A DNA stretch of 64,000 nt from Novosphingobium resinovorum. Its GTDB lineage: Bacteria; Pseudomonadota; Alphaproteobacteria; Sphingomonadales; Sphingomonadaceae. The stretch covers positions 2,604,001 to 2,668,000 of the forward strand of contig NZ_CP017075.1 in assembly GCF_001742225.1 (NCBI RefSeq), given 5' to 3'. The position numbers and the translations under genes are program-made. Under the pieces are notes generated by a model. The model did not search any database. It was not told the origin of the DNA and saw only the letters and a program-made list of their open reading frames with translations. Below, piece by piece: positions 23,189 through 30,481 of this stretch (position 1 is the first letter of the stretch; every line of letters begins with the position of its first letter).

Positions 23189-23613
23189 TGCTGTCGGCGT
23201 TGCTCGTCCTCGCCGTCGCCGCCGCGCCCGCGGGGGAACCCACGCCGGTGCTCGCCCGCACGGTGGAGCGCGGGGAGGTGCTGGCGCGCGCCGATTTCGA
23301 GACGCAGCGCGTCCCCGCCGCCGTCGCGCGCGGCGCCCTCTCCCCGGCCGACGCCGCCGGGCAGGAAGCGACCCGCCGCATCATGGCGGGCTCCGCCGTC
23401 CGCGCTGCCGACGTCGCCGCGCCGCGCCTCGTGCGGCGGGGGGAAAACGTGACGATCGCGCTCGTTTCCGGAGCCTTGCGCATCACCTCGCCCGGCCGCG
23501 CGCTTGCCGATGCCGGGCGCGGCGAGCCGGTGCGCGTCCTCAATCTCGCCACCAACCGCACGCTCGAAGGCACCGCCGCCGCGACGGGCGAAGTGCGCAT
23601 CGCGCTTCCGTAG
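23188..23613 (+). CDS. flgA: FlgA, P-ring assembly chaperone
   Basis: FlgA is a periplasmic chaperone for FlgI polymerisation into the P ring. The 141-residue product has a signal peptide (MLSALLVLAVAAAPAGEPTP) and an SAF-type domain with VERGEVLARADFETQRVPAA and AVRAADVAAPRLVRRGENVT, then ITSPGRALADAGRGEPVRVL. This matches the C-terminal domain of FlgA; the N-terminal domain of longer FlgA proteins is absent. Overlaps flgG by 1 nt. flgI, its client, is not in the window. Confidence 0.92.
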   Translation: MLSALLVLAVAAAPAGEPTPVLARTVERGEVLARADFETQRVPAAVARGALSPADAAGQEATRRIMAGSAVRAADVAAPRLVRRGENVTIALVSGALRITSPGRALADAGRGEPVRVLNLATNRTLEGTAAATGEVRIALP

Positions 23614-23621
23614 GAACCCTC

Positions 23622-24398
23622 ATGAACAAGCGTCTCGCCGCCCTCACCTGCGCCCTTCTCTCGGCCAGCCTGCTGGCGGGCTGCGGCTCGGTCGGCCGCC
23701 TCAAGAACGTCGGAAAAGCGCCGAAAATGAGCGATCCCGGCGCCCCCGTGGCCCCGCGCATCGAACCCTCTCTGGGCAACCACGCGAGCGGCGATCGCGC
23801 GCCCGACGGCAGCGATCCCAAGGTCGCCGAGGCCGATCGCGGCGCCTCCCTCTTCCGCACCGGCGGCGGCGCGTTCTTCCGCGACCAGCGCGCCTCGCGC
23901 GTCGGCGACATCGTCACGATCCGCATCAACATCGCCGACAACGCCCAGGTCGCCAACAGCACCACGCGCACCCGCAACGGCAGCGAAGGCGGCGGAATTG
24001 CGGCACTTCTGGGCCTCGAGAGCCAGATCGGCAAAGTCCTTCCCGGCAACCCGGACCCGGGCAACCTCGTCAGCACCAATTCGAAGTCGAGCGCGGTCGG
24101 CGTCGGCAACACCACCCGGTCCGAGCAGATCAACATGACCGTGGCCGCCACCGTGATCGGCGTCCTGCCCAACGGCAACCTCGCCATTCGCGGCAAGCAG
24201 GAAGTGCGCGTCAACTTCGAACTGCGCGAACTGGTGGTTTCCGGCGTGATCCGGCCCGAAGACATCGCCCGCGACAACTCGATCCGCCACAGCCAGATCG
24301 CCGAGGCGCGCATCAGCTACGGCGGCCGCGGCCAGCTGACCGACGCGCAGCAGGCCCGCTGGGGCCAGCAGATCTACGACGCGCTGTTCCCGTTCTGA
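23622..24398 (+). CDS. flgH: FlgH, flagellar L-ring lipoprotein
   Basis: FlgH forms the outer-membrane L ring. The 258-residue protein has a lipoprotein signal (ALLSASLLAGCGSVGRL, Cys21 lipobox LAGC). Its FlgH signatures include ASLFRTGGGAFFRDQRASRV then GDIVTIRINIADNAQVAN, and a C terminus ISYGGRGQLTDAQQARWGQQ. Start ATG 23622 after AGGAA. Last gene of flgF-flgG-flgA-flgH; flgI, usually next, is missing here. Confidence 0.96.
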   Translation: MNKRLAALTCALLSASLLAGCGSVGRLKNVGKAPKMSDPGAPVAPRIEPSLGNHASGDRAPDGSDPKVAEADRGASLFRTGGGAFFRDQRASRVGDIVTIRINIADNAQVANSTTRTRNGSEGGGIAALLGLESQIGKVLPGNPDPGNLVSTNSKSSAVGVGNTTRSEQINMTVAATVIGVLPNGNLAIRGKQEVRVNFELRELVVSGVIRPEDIARDNSIRHSQIAEARISYGGRGQLTDAQQARWGQQIYDALFPF

Positions 24399-24756
24399 GG
24401 GGTACCTAACGGCACCCAACGGGGGTTTAAGGAGGGGCTAACCGGTACACAAGGGGTGCCGGAGCGGCGTCGAAGCACAGCACCCGTCATCCCAGCGAAG
24501 GCTGGGACCGCTGGCCGTGTACAGCCCCCTCGCGCTGAAGGGCTCCTCGGCAAGCTCGCGTCTAAAGACCGATAGCGGTCCCAGCCTTCGCTGGGATGAC
24601 GGGCTTTTGTCGGAGAGCCCGGGAAAGCATTCCTATAGTTTTTCCACAGGCCGCAACCATCCTTTAACGACTCCTCCTAGAATAAAGTCGCACCCGTATC
24701 TTTCGGGATTGCGAGAGGCCGCAGAATCGGCCGGTAACCTAGAAGGGAAAATTGAA
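24399..24756. repeat. flgH-flagellin intergenic region with family A palindrome and flagellin leader
   Basis: The 358-nt gap contains perfect 30-nt inverted arms CCGTCATCCCAGCGAAGGCT-type (24483-24512 and 24573-24602), a diverged family A unit with a 60-nt loop. After that comes the flagellin promoter region with TCCTATAGT at 24631 and a leader of about 115 nt to the flagellin ATG. No gene is evident in the gap. Confidence 0.85.
24631..24638 (+). promoter_or_regulatory. TCCTATAG motif and long leader before flagellin
   Basis: GCATTCCTATAGTTTTTCC lies 119 nt before the flagellin ATG. If it marks the promoter, the mRNA has a leader of about 110 nt. That is long enough for a FlbT-binding structure, and it is the longest leader behind any copy of the motif here. 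The ribosome site AGAAGGGA is 8 nt before the ATG. Confidence 0.5.
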
Positions 24757-25641
24757 ATGGCGTTTTCGGTCAACACCAACAGCGGCGCGATGGCAGCTCT
24801 CCAGAGCCTCAACGCGACGAACAAGTCGATGGAAACCACCCAGAGCCGTATCACCACGGGTCTGAACGTTGCCTCGACCAAGGACGACTCGGCGAAGTAC
24901 ACGGTCGCCCAGACGCTCCGCGGCGATCTTGGCAAGCTGGGCGCGGTCACCACCTCGCTCAACAACGCCAAGTCCGTCACGGACGTCGCCGTCGCCGGTG
25001 CGGAACAGATCTCCGACCTCGTCAACCAGATGAAGTCGAAGGCTCTCGAAGCATCGGATGCCGGTCTCGACAACGAAAGCCGCAAGGCGATCTCCAACGA
25101 TCTGCTGACCCTCAAGAAGCAGATCAACACGGTGATCGAAGGTTCGAGCTTCAACGGCACGAACCTGCTCAAGGGCACTGCGGCCACCGTGGCAACGGAC
25201 GGCAAGGTCAGTGCACTGCAGTCGATCAACGGCGATACGCTGACGGTCGCCAACCAGGCACTGAGCGAAGCGGCGACCACCGCGTTCGGCGATTCCTCGA
25301 CCGACACCGACATCACCAATGTCGGCGTCGTCGATGACGGTACGGCAACGACCGGCTCGGGTGCGGCAGATGCGCTCCTGACCAAGCTCGACACCATGTT
25401 CGACACGGTCAAGACCAGCCTCTCCGACCTCGGCGCCGGTTCGCGTCAGATCGAAGGTCAGCTCAGCTTCAACAGCAACCTGAGCGACGTGATCACGACC
25501 GGCATCGGCAGCCTTGTCGATGCGGACCTCGCCAAGGAGTCGGCGAACCTTCAGGCTCTCCAGGTCCAGCAGCAGCTGGGCGTGCAGGCCCTGTCGATCG
25601 CCAACCAGTCGCCGCAGACGCTCCTGTCGCTGTTCCGCTAA
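24757..25641 (+). CDS. Flagellin
   Basis: The 294-residue filament subunit starts MAFSVNTNSGAMAALQSLNA then TNKSMETTQSRITTGLNVAS, the D0/D1 N terminus. It ends SANLQALQVQQQLGVQALSI then ANQSPQTLLSLFR, the matching C terminus. The middle (residues 150-210) is short and lacks large D2/D3 domains, as in Caulobacter-type flagellins of 270-300 residues. Codon use is very regular, suggesting high expression. The only flagellin gene in the window, with its own promoter region and terminator. Confidence 0.96.
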   Translation: MAFSVNTNSGAMAALQSLNATNKSMETTQSRITTGLNVASTKDDSAKYTVAQTLRGDLGKLGAVTTSLNNAKSVTDVAVAGAEQISDLVNQMKSKALEASDAGLDNESRKAISNDLLTLKKQINTVIEGSSFNGTNLLKGTAATVATDGKVSALQSINGDTLTVANQALSEAATTAFGDSSTDTDITNVGVVDDGTATTGSGAADALLTKLDTMFDTVKTSLSDLGAGSRQIEGQLSFNSNLSDVITTGIGSLVDADLAKESANLQALQVQQQLGVQALSIANQSPQTLLSLFR

Positions 25642-25685
25642 GGACGGCGCCAGGCCCCTTCCGCTTGCGGGAGGGGACCATTTCG

Positions 25686-25722
25686 AAAGGCCGGGACGGT
25701 TCGCCGCCCCGGCCTTTCTTTA
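25686..25722 (+). terminator. Rho-independent terminator of flagellin
   Basis: The hairpin has AAAGGCCGGG paired with CCCGGCCTTT, an inner CGG-TTCG-CCG stem-loop with a UUCG tetraloop, and a following CTTT run. It begins 45 nt after the flagellin stop and is the clearest intrinsic terminator in the window. Confidence 0.9.
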
Positions 25723-25753
25723 TGGGGTGGCGAGAGCGGGGCGGCGCGGAGAG

Positions 25754-25913
25754 GCCCACCCCGCTGCGACTAGGACCTGCGGTCCAAGTCTCGCTCCCCT
25801 CCCTCCTTCGACAAGCTCAGGATGAACGGGAGGGGAAACATGCGCCTCGCCCTCCCGCCTGCGGGAGGGCCGGAAGGCTTATGAGCGCAGCGAATCAGCC
25901 GGACGGGGTGGGC
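25754..25913. repeat. Dispersed element, family E, copy 2, with a family B half inside
   Basis: It shares with 11365-11506 the start GCCCACC(C/G)CGCTGCGACTAG, the middle CCAAGTCTCGCT and the end AGCCGGACGGGGTGGGC. Between them sits CTTCGACAAGCTCAGGATGA, the core of family B, which copy 1 lacks. A family B half facing the other way follows at about 25931-25957. No gene is seen in 25723-25956. Confidence 0.8.
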
Positions 25914-25956
25914 CTGCCGCCCTTCCCTCCCCACTCATCCTGAGCCTGTCGAAGGA

Positions 25957-27078
25957 TCACTTCGCCGCCACCGCCTTCACGATCACCTCGTCCAGCTTGC
26001 GCGGATCGACCGACATCACCACGCGCGCCTTCTGCTCGCCGAGGCCGGGCTGGTAATGCTCGCGCCAGCTGAGCGTATCGCCGTAAGTCGCGCCGAACGC
26101 CGCGTCGTAATCGACGTAGAGGTCCTCCGCCCCGGTCACCACCGAGGGATCGAGCAGCACGGCGGCGACGATCTCGTCCCACAGCGGGAAGCCCGGCTCG
26201 AAGCCCGCGATCACCTTGCCCAGTTCCGGCTTCGCGCCCTTCGCGGCGCGGTCGAGCAGCTTGCGGCTCAGCTGCGTCGCGGTCGAGGGATCGACCGGGA
26301 TCACGGTGATCTGCTTCCACGGCGCGCGGCTGACGATGCTGGCGGCCTCGGGGTCGAGGCGGATGTTGAATTCGCGGCGCGGCGAATTGGCGAACTCGCG
26401 CGCGAACTCGACGGCCGAGCGGTCATCGAGCACGCGGTGCGGGTTGAAGCTGCCGCCCATGTAGATCAAGCCTTTGGCAAGGCTCGCAAATTCTGGATCG
26501 AGACGCTGCGCCAGCGCAAGGTTGGTCATCGGACCACCCTCGACGATGGTGATCTGGCCGGGGTACTTGCGGACCATCTCGATCATGAAGACGGCGGCCA
26601 TCTTCGAGGCGACCTTGGTGGTCGGCGCGCCCCAGGGCAGGTTCGAAAGGTCGTAGGGGGTGTAATAAGGCGGCGTCGACTGCTGCGTGGGCTCGACCCA
26701 CTGCTTCATCCACGCGCCCTTCCATGTCAGCTTGCCGTAAAGCGCTTCCCAGCGCTCGGTCGCCTTTTCGGTGTTCATGAGGGGATAGACCGCGCCCTGC
26801 GCCACCGGGACGTCAGTGCGCCCCATCAGTTCTAGCCCCCGAAGCTGCAGCGCCGCGCCGCGCGGTGCCCACCAGTTGCCGGTTACGCTGGTCACGCCCA
26901 CCACGTCGATCTGCGGCGAATTGAGCAACATCATGTGCATGAGCGAGAAGCCCTCGTCATCGATGATGACTTTCTGCGGGGCGGGCTTGTCCTCGGCCCG
27001 CACAGGCAGGGCGAAACAGACCGCCGCCGCCGTCAGCAGCGAGGAGACAGCGCGGATCACGGCATTCAGGGGGGGCAT
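25957..27078 (-). CDS. Secreted nucleoside hydrolase-family protein
   Basis: The 373-residue protein has a signal peptide (VSSLLTAAAVCFALPVRAED) and a fold matching inosine-uridine preferring nucleoside hydrolases: VDVVGVTSVTGNWWAPRGAA-type strands, VEGGPMTNLALAQRLDPEFA, IYMGGSFNP, AVEFAREFANSPRREFNI and EPGFPLWDEIVAAVLLDP, which holds the late calcium-ligand aspartate. The N-terminal calcium motif DxDxxxDD is altered to VIIDDEGFSLMHMM, so catalysis on ordinary nucleosides is uncertain. The TonB receptor gene lies 65 nt upstream on the same strand, so uptake and hydrolysis may be linked. Confidence 0.85.
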   Translation of the reverse strand: MPPLNAVIRAVSSLLTAAAVCFALPVRAEDKPAPQKVIIDDEGFSLMHMMLLNSPQIDVVGVTSVTGNWWAPRGAALQLRGLELMGRTDVPVAQGAVYPLMNTEKATERWEALYGKLTWKGAWMKQWVEPTQQSTPPYYTPYDLSNLPWGAPTTKVASKMAAVFMIEMVRKYPGQITIVEGGPMTNLALAQRLDPEFASLAKGLIYMGGSFNPHRVLDDRSAVEFAREFANSPRREFNIRLDPEAASIVSRAPWKQITVIPVDPSTATQLSRKLLDRAAKGAKPELGKVIAGFEPGFPLWDEIVAAVLLDPSVVTGAEDLYVDYDAAFGATYGDTLSWREHYQPGLGEQKARVVMSVDPRKLDEVIVKAVAAK

Positions 27079-27142
27079 CGGTTATCCTTGTTGGCAGACC
27101 ATACGAAAAGGGCGCCGGTTTGACCCGGCGCCCTTCGCTTCA

Positions 27143-29347
27143 TCAGAAGTTGAAGCGGACTTCGCCGCCGATGATGCGCGGTTCGTTGAGCATCGCCGTC
27201 AGGTTGTTGAAGTCGATCGCGCCGACGACGCGGATCTGGTTGGTGATGTTGCGGGCGAACGCCGCAACCTCGTAGCCGCGCTTGTTGTCGCGGTAGCCGA
27301 CGCGCGCGCCGCCCTCGAGGTAGGCCTTACCCGTGAACTCGATCGAGTCGTACAGGAACAGGTTGATCTTCGAGCGGTACGACCAGTCGGTGTAGGCGAA
27401 GATCTCGTTGTCGTTGCCCAGCGGCACGGCGTAGCGCAGCGTCGCGTTGCCGATCCAGCGCGGAGCCTGCGGCAGACGGTTGCCGTCGATCGCGGCCAGC
27501 GTAGTGCCGTTCACGGTCACCAGCGGATCGGTCACGGTGCAGCCGCCGCCGCAAGGCGCGACGTAGAGGTCCTTGTCCTTCAGTTCGGTGTAGTTGTAGC
27601 TGCCGCCCAGCGTCAGCACGAGGTTTTCGACCGGGGTGGCCGAGAATTCCGCCTCGACGCCGTAGCCGATCGCCTTCTTCGCGTTCATCAGCTGCGTGAC
27701 GTTCGAACCACCGCCAACGGCGGTCAGCTGGATGTTCTTGGTGTCGAAGTAGTAACCATCGACCGAGAAGTTGAACAGTCCGGGCTGCTCGGTCTTGAAG
27801 CCGACTTCGTAGGAGGTCGTCGTCTGCGGCTTGGCCATCGTCGCGACACCGGCGGCGGTGTCGTTCTTGAGCGCCGCGCCGAGGTAGCCCGATGCCACGC
27901 GGGCGTAGATGCTGCTCGACGAGGAGAGCTTGAACGTCGCGCTGCCGTCCCAAGACAGCTTCGAACCGTTGGCGCGGCCGGTGGAACGCGCGGCGGTCGT
28001 CGAATCGATGTCGGCGCCACTGACGAGGACGCCATAGCGCTTGTCATGCGACCAGCGCAGGCCGCCACGCAGGATCAGCGAATCCACCGGCGTGTACTCG
28101 ACCGAGCCGAAGGCCGCATACGTCTCGTTGTCGAGGTGCGAGACGCTGGTGGGCGAATAGGCGTTGGTGTTGGACCACGAACCGCTCGCGCTCTCGAGGT
28201 TCTGGTTGAAGTAGTATGCGCCCGCCTGGAAGCTGACGTCGCCGAACTTCTTCGAAGCGAAGCGCAGTTCCTGGCTGAACTCCTTCGGCGTGGTGTCGCC
28301 GCCGGTCTGGACCTGGAACGGGACGTTGCCGACGTAGCCGCCGTCGATGTCGCCGCGCGAGAAGACGCTGGCGCGCTCCCATGCGGTGATCGAGTAGAGC
28401 GAACCGGCGCCGTCGAACTCATAGCTGGTCTGGATGTTGGCGCCCCAGCTTTCCAGGGTCTGCGGGTTCGAGCCGTTCTGCGCCGTATGCTCGATGTCGT
28501 AGCCGGCGACGAGGTCGTTGGTGCCCTTCTGGATCGCGTTCGCACGGAACAGGCGCGCGGTGCCCTTCAGCGAGCGGGCGTGCGCGTTGACGAGGATGTC
28601 GAGCGGACCGTCCTCGTACTCCAGCTGGAAGCGACCGGCGTAGTCCTGGTAGCCTTCGAACTTCTTCTCGTTAATGGTCGCGGCGTAGTCGTTCTTGACC
28701 CAGTCGTCACGGCGCTGGACGAGGCCCGCGACGCGGAAGCGCAGCTTGTCGGTCAGCGGCGCGCCGACGGCGGCTTCCAGGTTGACGGTGTTGTAGGTCG
28801 CCCACGAAGCGCTGACGTGACCGTCCACTTCCTCGGTCGGACGCTTGGAGGTCAACTTGACCACGCCTGCCGGCGTGTTGCGGCCGAACAGCGTGCCCTG
28901 CGGTCCCTTCAGAACTTCGACGTTCTCGAGGTCGAAGGCCGGGAAAGCCTTGAGCATCGGGCTTTCGAGCGCAACGTTGTCGTACACCACCGAAACCGGC
29001 TGCGCCGCGTCAGCGCTGAAGTCGGTGTTGCCAAGGCCGCGGATGTAGAAGCGCGGAAAGGTGCGGCCGAACGAGGATTCGATCTGCAGGCTGGGCACGC
29101 GCGCGGCAAGGAAGCGGATGTCCTGGCCGCTGGAGTTCAGCACGGCCAGCTTCTCGCCCGAAAGCGTCGAAACCGCGACCGGCACGTCCAGCGCACGCTC
29201 TTCGCGGCGCAGCGCGGTCACGACGATTGCGTTGTCTCCCTCTTCGGCCACCGGAGCGCCGCTCTGCGCAAGGGCAGGCGCGGCGAACGAAGCGGAAATC
29301 GCGAGGACCGAAACCGCCGTAAAACGGCGCAAACGAGCAGAATTCAA
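27143..29347 (-). CDS. TonB-dependent outer membrane receptor
   Basis: The 734-residue protein has a signal peptide (FTAVSVLAISASFAAPALAQ), a plug domain with AIVVTALRREERALDVPVAV near the N terminus (TonB box-like segment) and FGRNTPAGVVKLTSKRPTEE, and a C-terminal beta-barrel ending LNEPRIIGGEVRFNF. The final aromatic residue is typical. The likely start is the TTG at 29345-29347, with AGGGGG 6 nt upstream; an in-frame ATG 63 nt further upstream has no good ribosome site. The ligand is unknown: sphingomonads carry dozens of these receptors, often for aromatic or sterol-like compounds. The downstream nucleoside hydrolase suggests a nucleoside-like ligand. Confidence 0.9.
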   Translation of the reverse strand: MNSARLRRFTAVSVLAISASFAAPALAQSGAPVAEEGDNAIVVTALRREERALDVPVAVSTLSGEKLAVLNSSGQDIRFLAARVPSLQIESSFGRTFPRFYIRGLGNTDFSADAAQPVSVVYDNVALESPMLKAFPAFDLENVEVLKGPQGTLFGRNTPAGVVKLTSKRPTEEVDGHVSASWATYNTVNLEAAVGAPLTDKLRFRVAGLVQRRDDWVKNDYAATINEKKFEGYQDYAGRFQLEYEDGPLDILVNAHARSLKGTARLFRANAIQKGTNDLVAGYDIEHTAQNGSNPQTLESWGANIQTSYEFDGAGSLYSITAWERASVFSRGDIDGGYVGNVPFQVQTGGDTTPKEFSQELRFASKKFGDVSFQAGAYYFNQNLESASGSWSNTNAYSPTSVSHLDNETYAAFGSVEYTPVDSLILRGGLRWSHDKRYGVLVSGADIDSTTAARSTGRANGSKLSWDGSATFKLSSSSSIYARVASGYLGAALKNDTAAGVATMAKPQTTTSYEVGFKTEQPGLFNFSVDGYYFDTKNIQLTAVGGGSNVTQLMNAKKAIGYGVEAEFSATPVENLVLTLGGSYNYTELKDKDLYVAPCGGGCTVTDPLVTVNGTTLAAIDGNRLPQAPRWIGNATLRYAVPLGNDNEIFAYTDWSYRSKINLFLYDSIEFTGKAYLEGGARVGYRDNKRGYEVAAFARNITNQIRVVGAIDFNNLTAMLNEPRIIGGEVRFNF

Positions 29348-30030
29348 AATTACCCCCTGAGGTAGCCATGTTTTGGGATGGGGGGCCGATAAGCTGACCA
29401 GCGCTGTCATTCAACAGCAATGAACCGCACAGCGCGTTGCGAAAAATGGCGCGGCAATTTTGCAACGCAACATGGCAACCGGGCTCGGAGTCGCGCGCAA
29501 AGGCGGCTTGCGGGTTCACCAAGAAACCGCAGCGTCAGCAACGGTTAAAGACGTTATCACGGACTTCGTTAAAGAGGTTAAGGCTTCCTGCGACCGCACT
29601 GCAGCAAGCATATTTGGCGAGACTGGTGAAATGTCCGTGTTTGCCGTGCCCCGGCGCGTTCCCGTAGTGTCGAGGCCGCATGGCATCGCACGATTTTTGC
29701 ATCAGGTTTTGCCGAACCTGTGCCAGCGACGTTCAACCAGGCAAGCTTTTACGGGAGCAATGATTCTGTCGTCCCGGTTCGGACACGACACTTCCGGAAC
29801 GCGCCTCGCCCACTTGATCGGCGATGGTGCCTTGCCCGACGACGCCGCCCCCGGATAGCCAACGACTTTTCTTTATCGGTGAAGTGCTTGCCTGATAGGC
29901 ACGATACCAACGCTTGAACCGTTCATGAGGCGCGCAAACCTTGCTTCGGCTACCCCGACCAGTAAACTTCTTGCCCGAGTCCGTGACGTCGCGGACGGAG
30001 AGCTCGCACATCCTCAGGTTTGCTTCGCAA
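29348..30030. other. Long gene-poor region with a 13-nt direct repeat
   Basis: No confident gene in about 680 nt. It contains a direct repeat GTTAAAGACGTTA (29544-29556) and GTTAAAGAGGTTA (29568-29580), start to start 24 nt. Spacing near two helical turns suggests a regulator site for the TonB receptor about 200 nt away. Open frames here (about 29460-29858 plus, 29733-30011 minus) lack family features and normal codon use. Confidence 0.5.
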
Positions 30031-30480
30031 TCACACCCCTTTCTTCAGCAGCACGGTCCGGAGCATCGATAGAGCCACTTCCCCGCGCTGGTTGGTCAAC
30101 TCGTGCCGGAACACGACGATCCCTTGTCCGGGCCGCGACCTGCTCTCGCGCATCTCGACCACTTCGCTCGCGCAGGTCAGGGTATCGCCGATGAAGGTCG
30201 GCTTGGGCGTAATCACTTTGTCGAAGCCGAGGTTGGCGACGAGCGTGCCGACTGTCGTGTCCGCGATCGACAGGCCCACCGCCAGGCTGAAGGTGAAGGT
30301 CGAATTGACCAGGATCTGCCCGAACTCGCTGGCTTTCGCGGCCTCAGCGTCGAGGTGCAGGGGCTGCATGTTGTGGGTCATCGCCGAGAACAGCAGGTTG
30401 TCGGTCTCGGTGACGGTACGGCTCGGCTGATGCGTCAGGCGGTCACCGACCTGCCATTCATCGAAAAAACGTCCGGGCAT
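30031..30480 (-). CDS. MaoC-family hydratase/dehydratase
   Basis: The 149-residue product (start MPGRFFDEWQVGDRLTHQPS) has a hot-dog fold of MaoC type: TETDNLLFSAMTHNMQPLHL then DAEAAKASEFGQILVNSTFT matches the hydratase 2 motif (D...H..N..H.D...A). Function: hydration or dehydration of an acyl-CoA. It lies 1 nt after the carboxylase alpha gene and is the last gene of a four-gene carboxylase operon. The catalytic Asp/His pair is plausible (THNMQPLHLD) but not verified. Confidence 0.85.
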   Translation of the reverse strand: MPGRFFDEWQVGDRLTHQPSRTVTETDNLLFSAMTHNMQPLHLDAEAAKASEFGQILVNSTFTFSLAVGLSIADTTVGTLVANLGFDKVITPKPTFIGDTLTCASEVVEMRESRSRPGQGIVVFRHELTNQRGEVALSMLRTVLLKKGV

Positions 30481-30481
30481 C

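Noticed and set aside
2326..24638. Enteric-type sigma28 or sigma54 promoters before flagellar genes
   Set aside because: I looked for TAAA-N15-GCCGATAA and TGGCAC-N5-TTGC before the operons and found no convincing match; the recurring element is TCCTATA instead.
26816..29365. 849-codon plus-strand frame opposite the TonB receptor
   Set aside because: Antisense of a gene with clear plug and barrel motifs; composition is typical of shadow frames in high-GC genomes.
29460..30011. Two medium open frames in the gap upstream of the TonB receptor
   Set aside because: No recognisable family, weak ribosome sites and codon use unlike neighbours. The minus-strand frame has a few transposase-like words but no alignable block.
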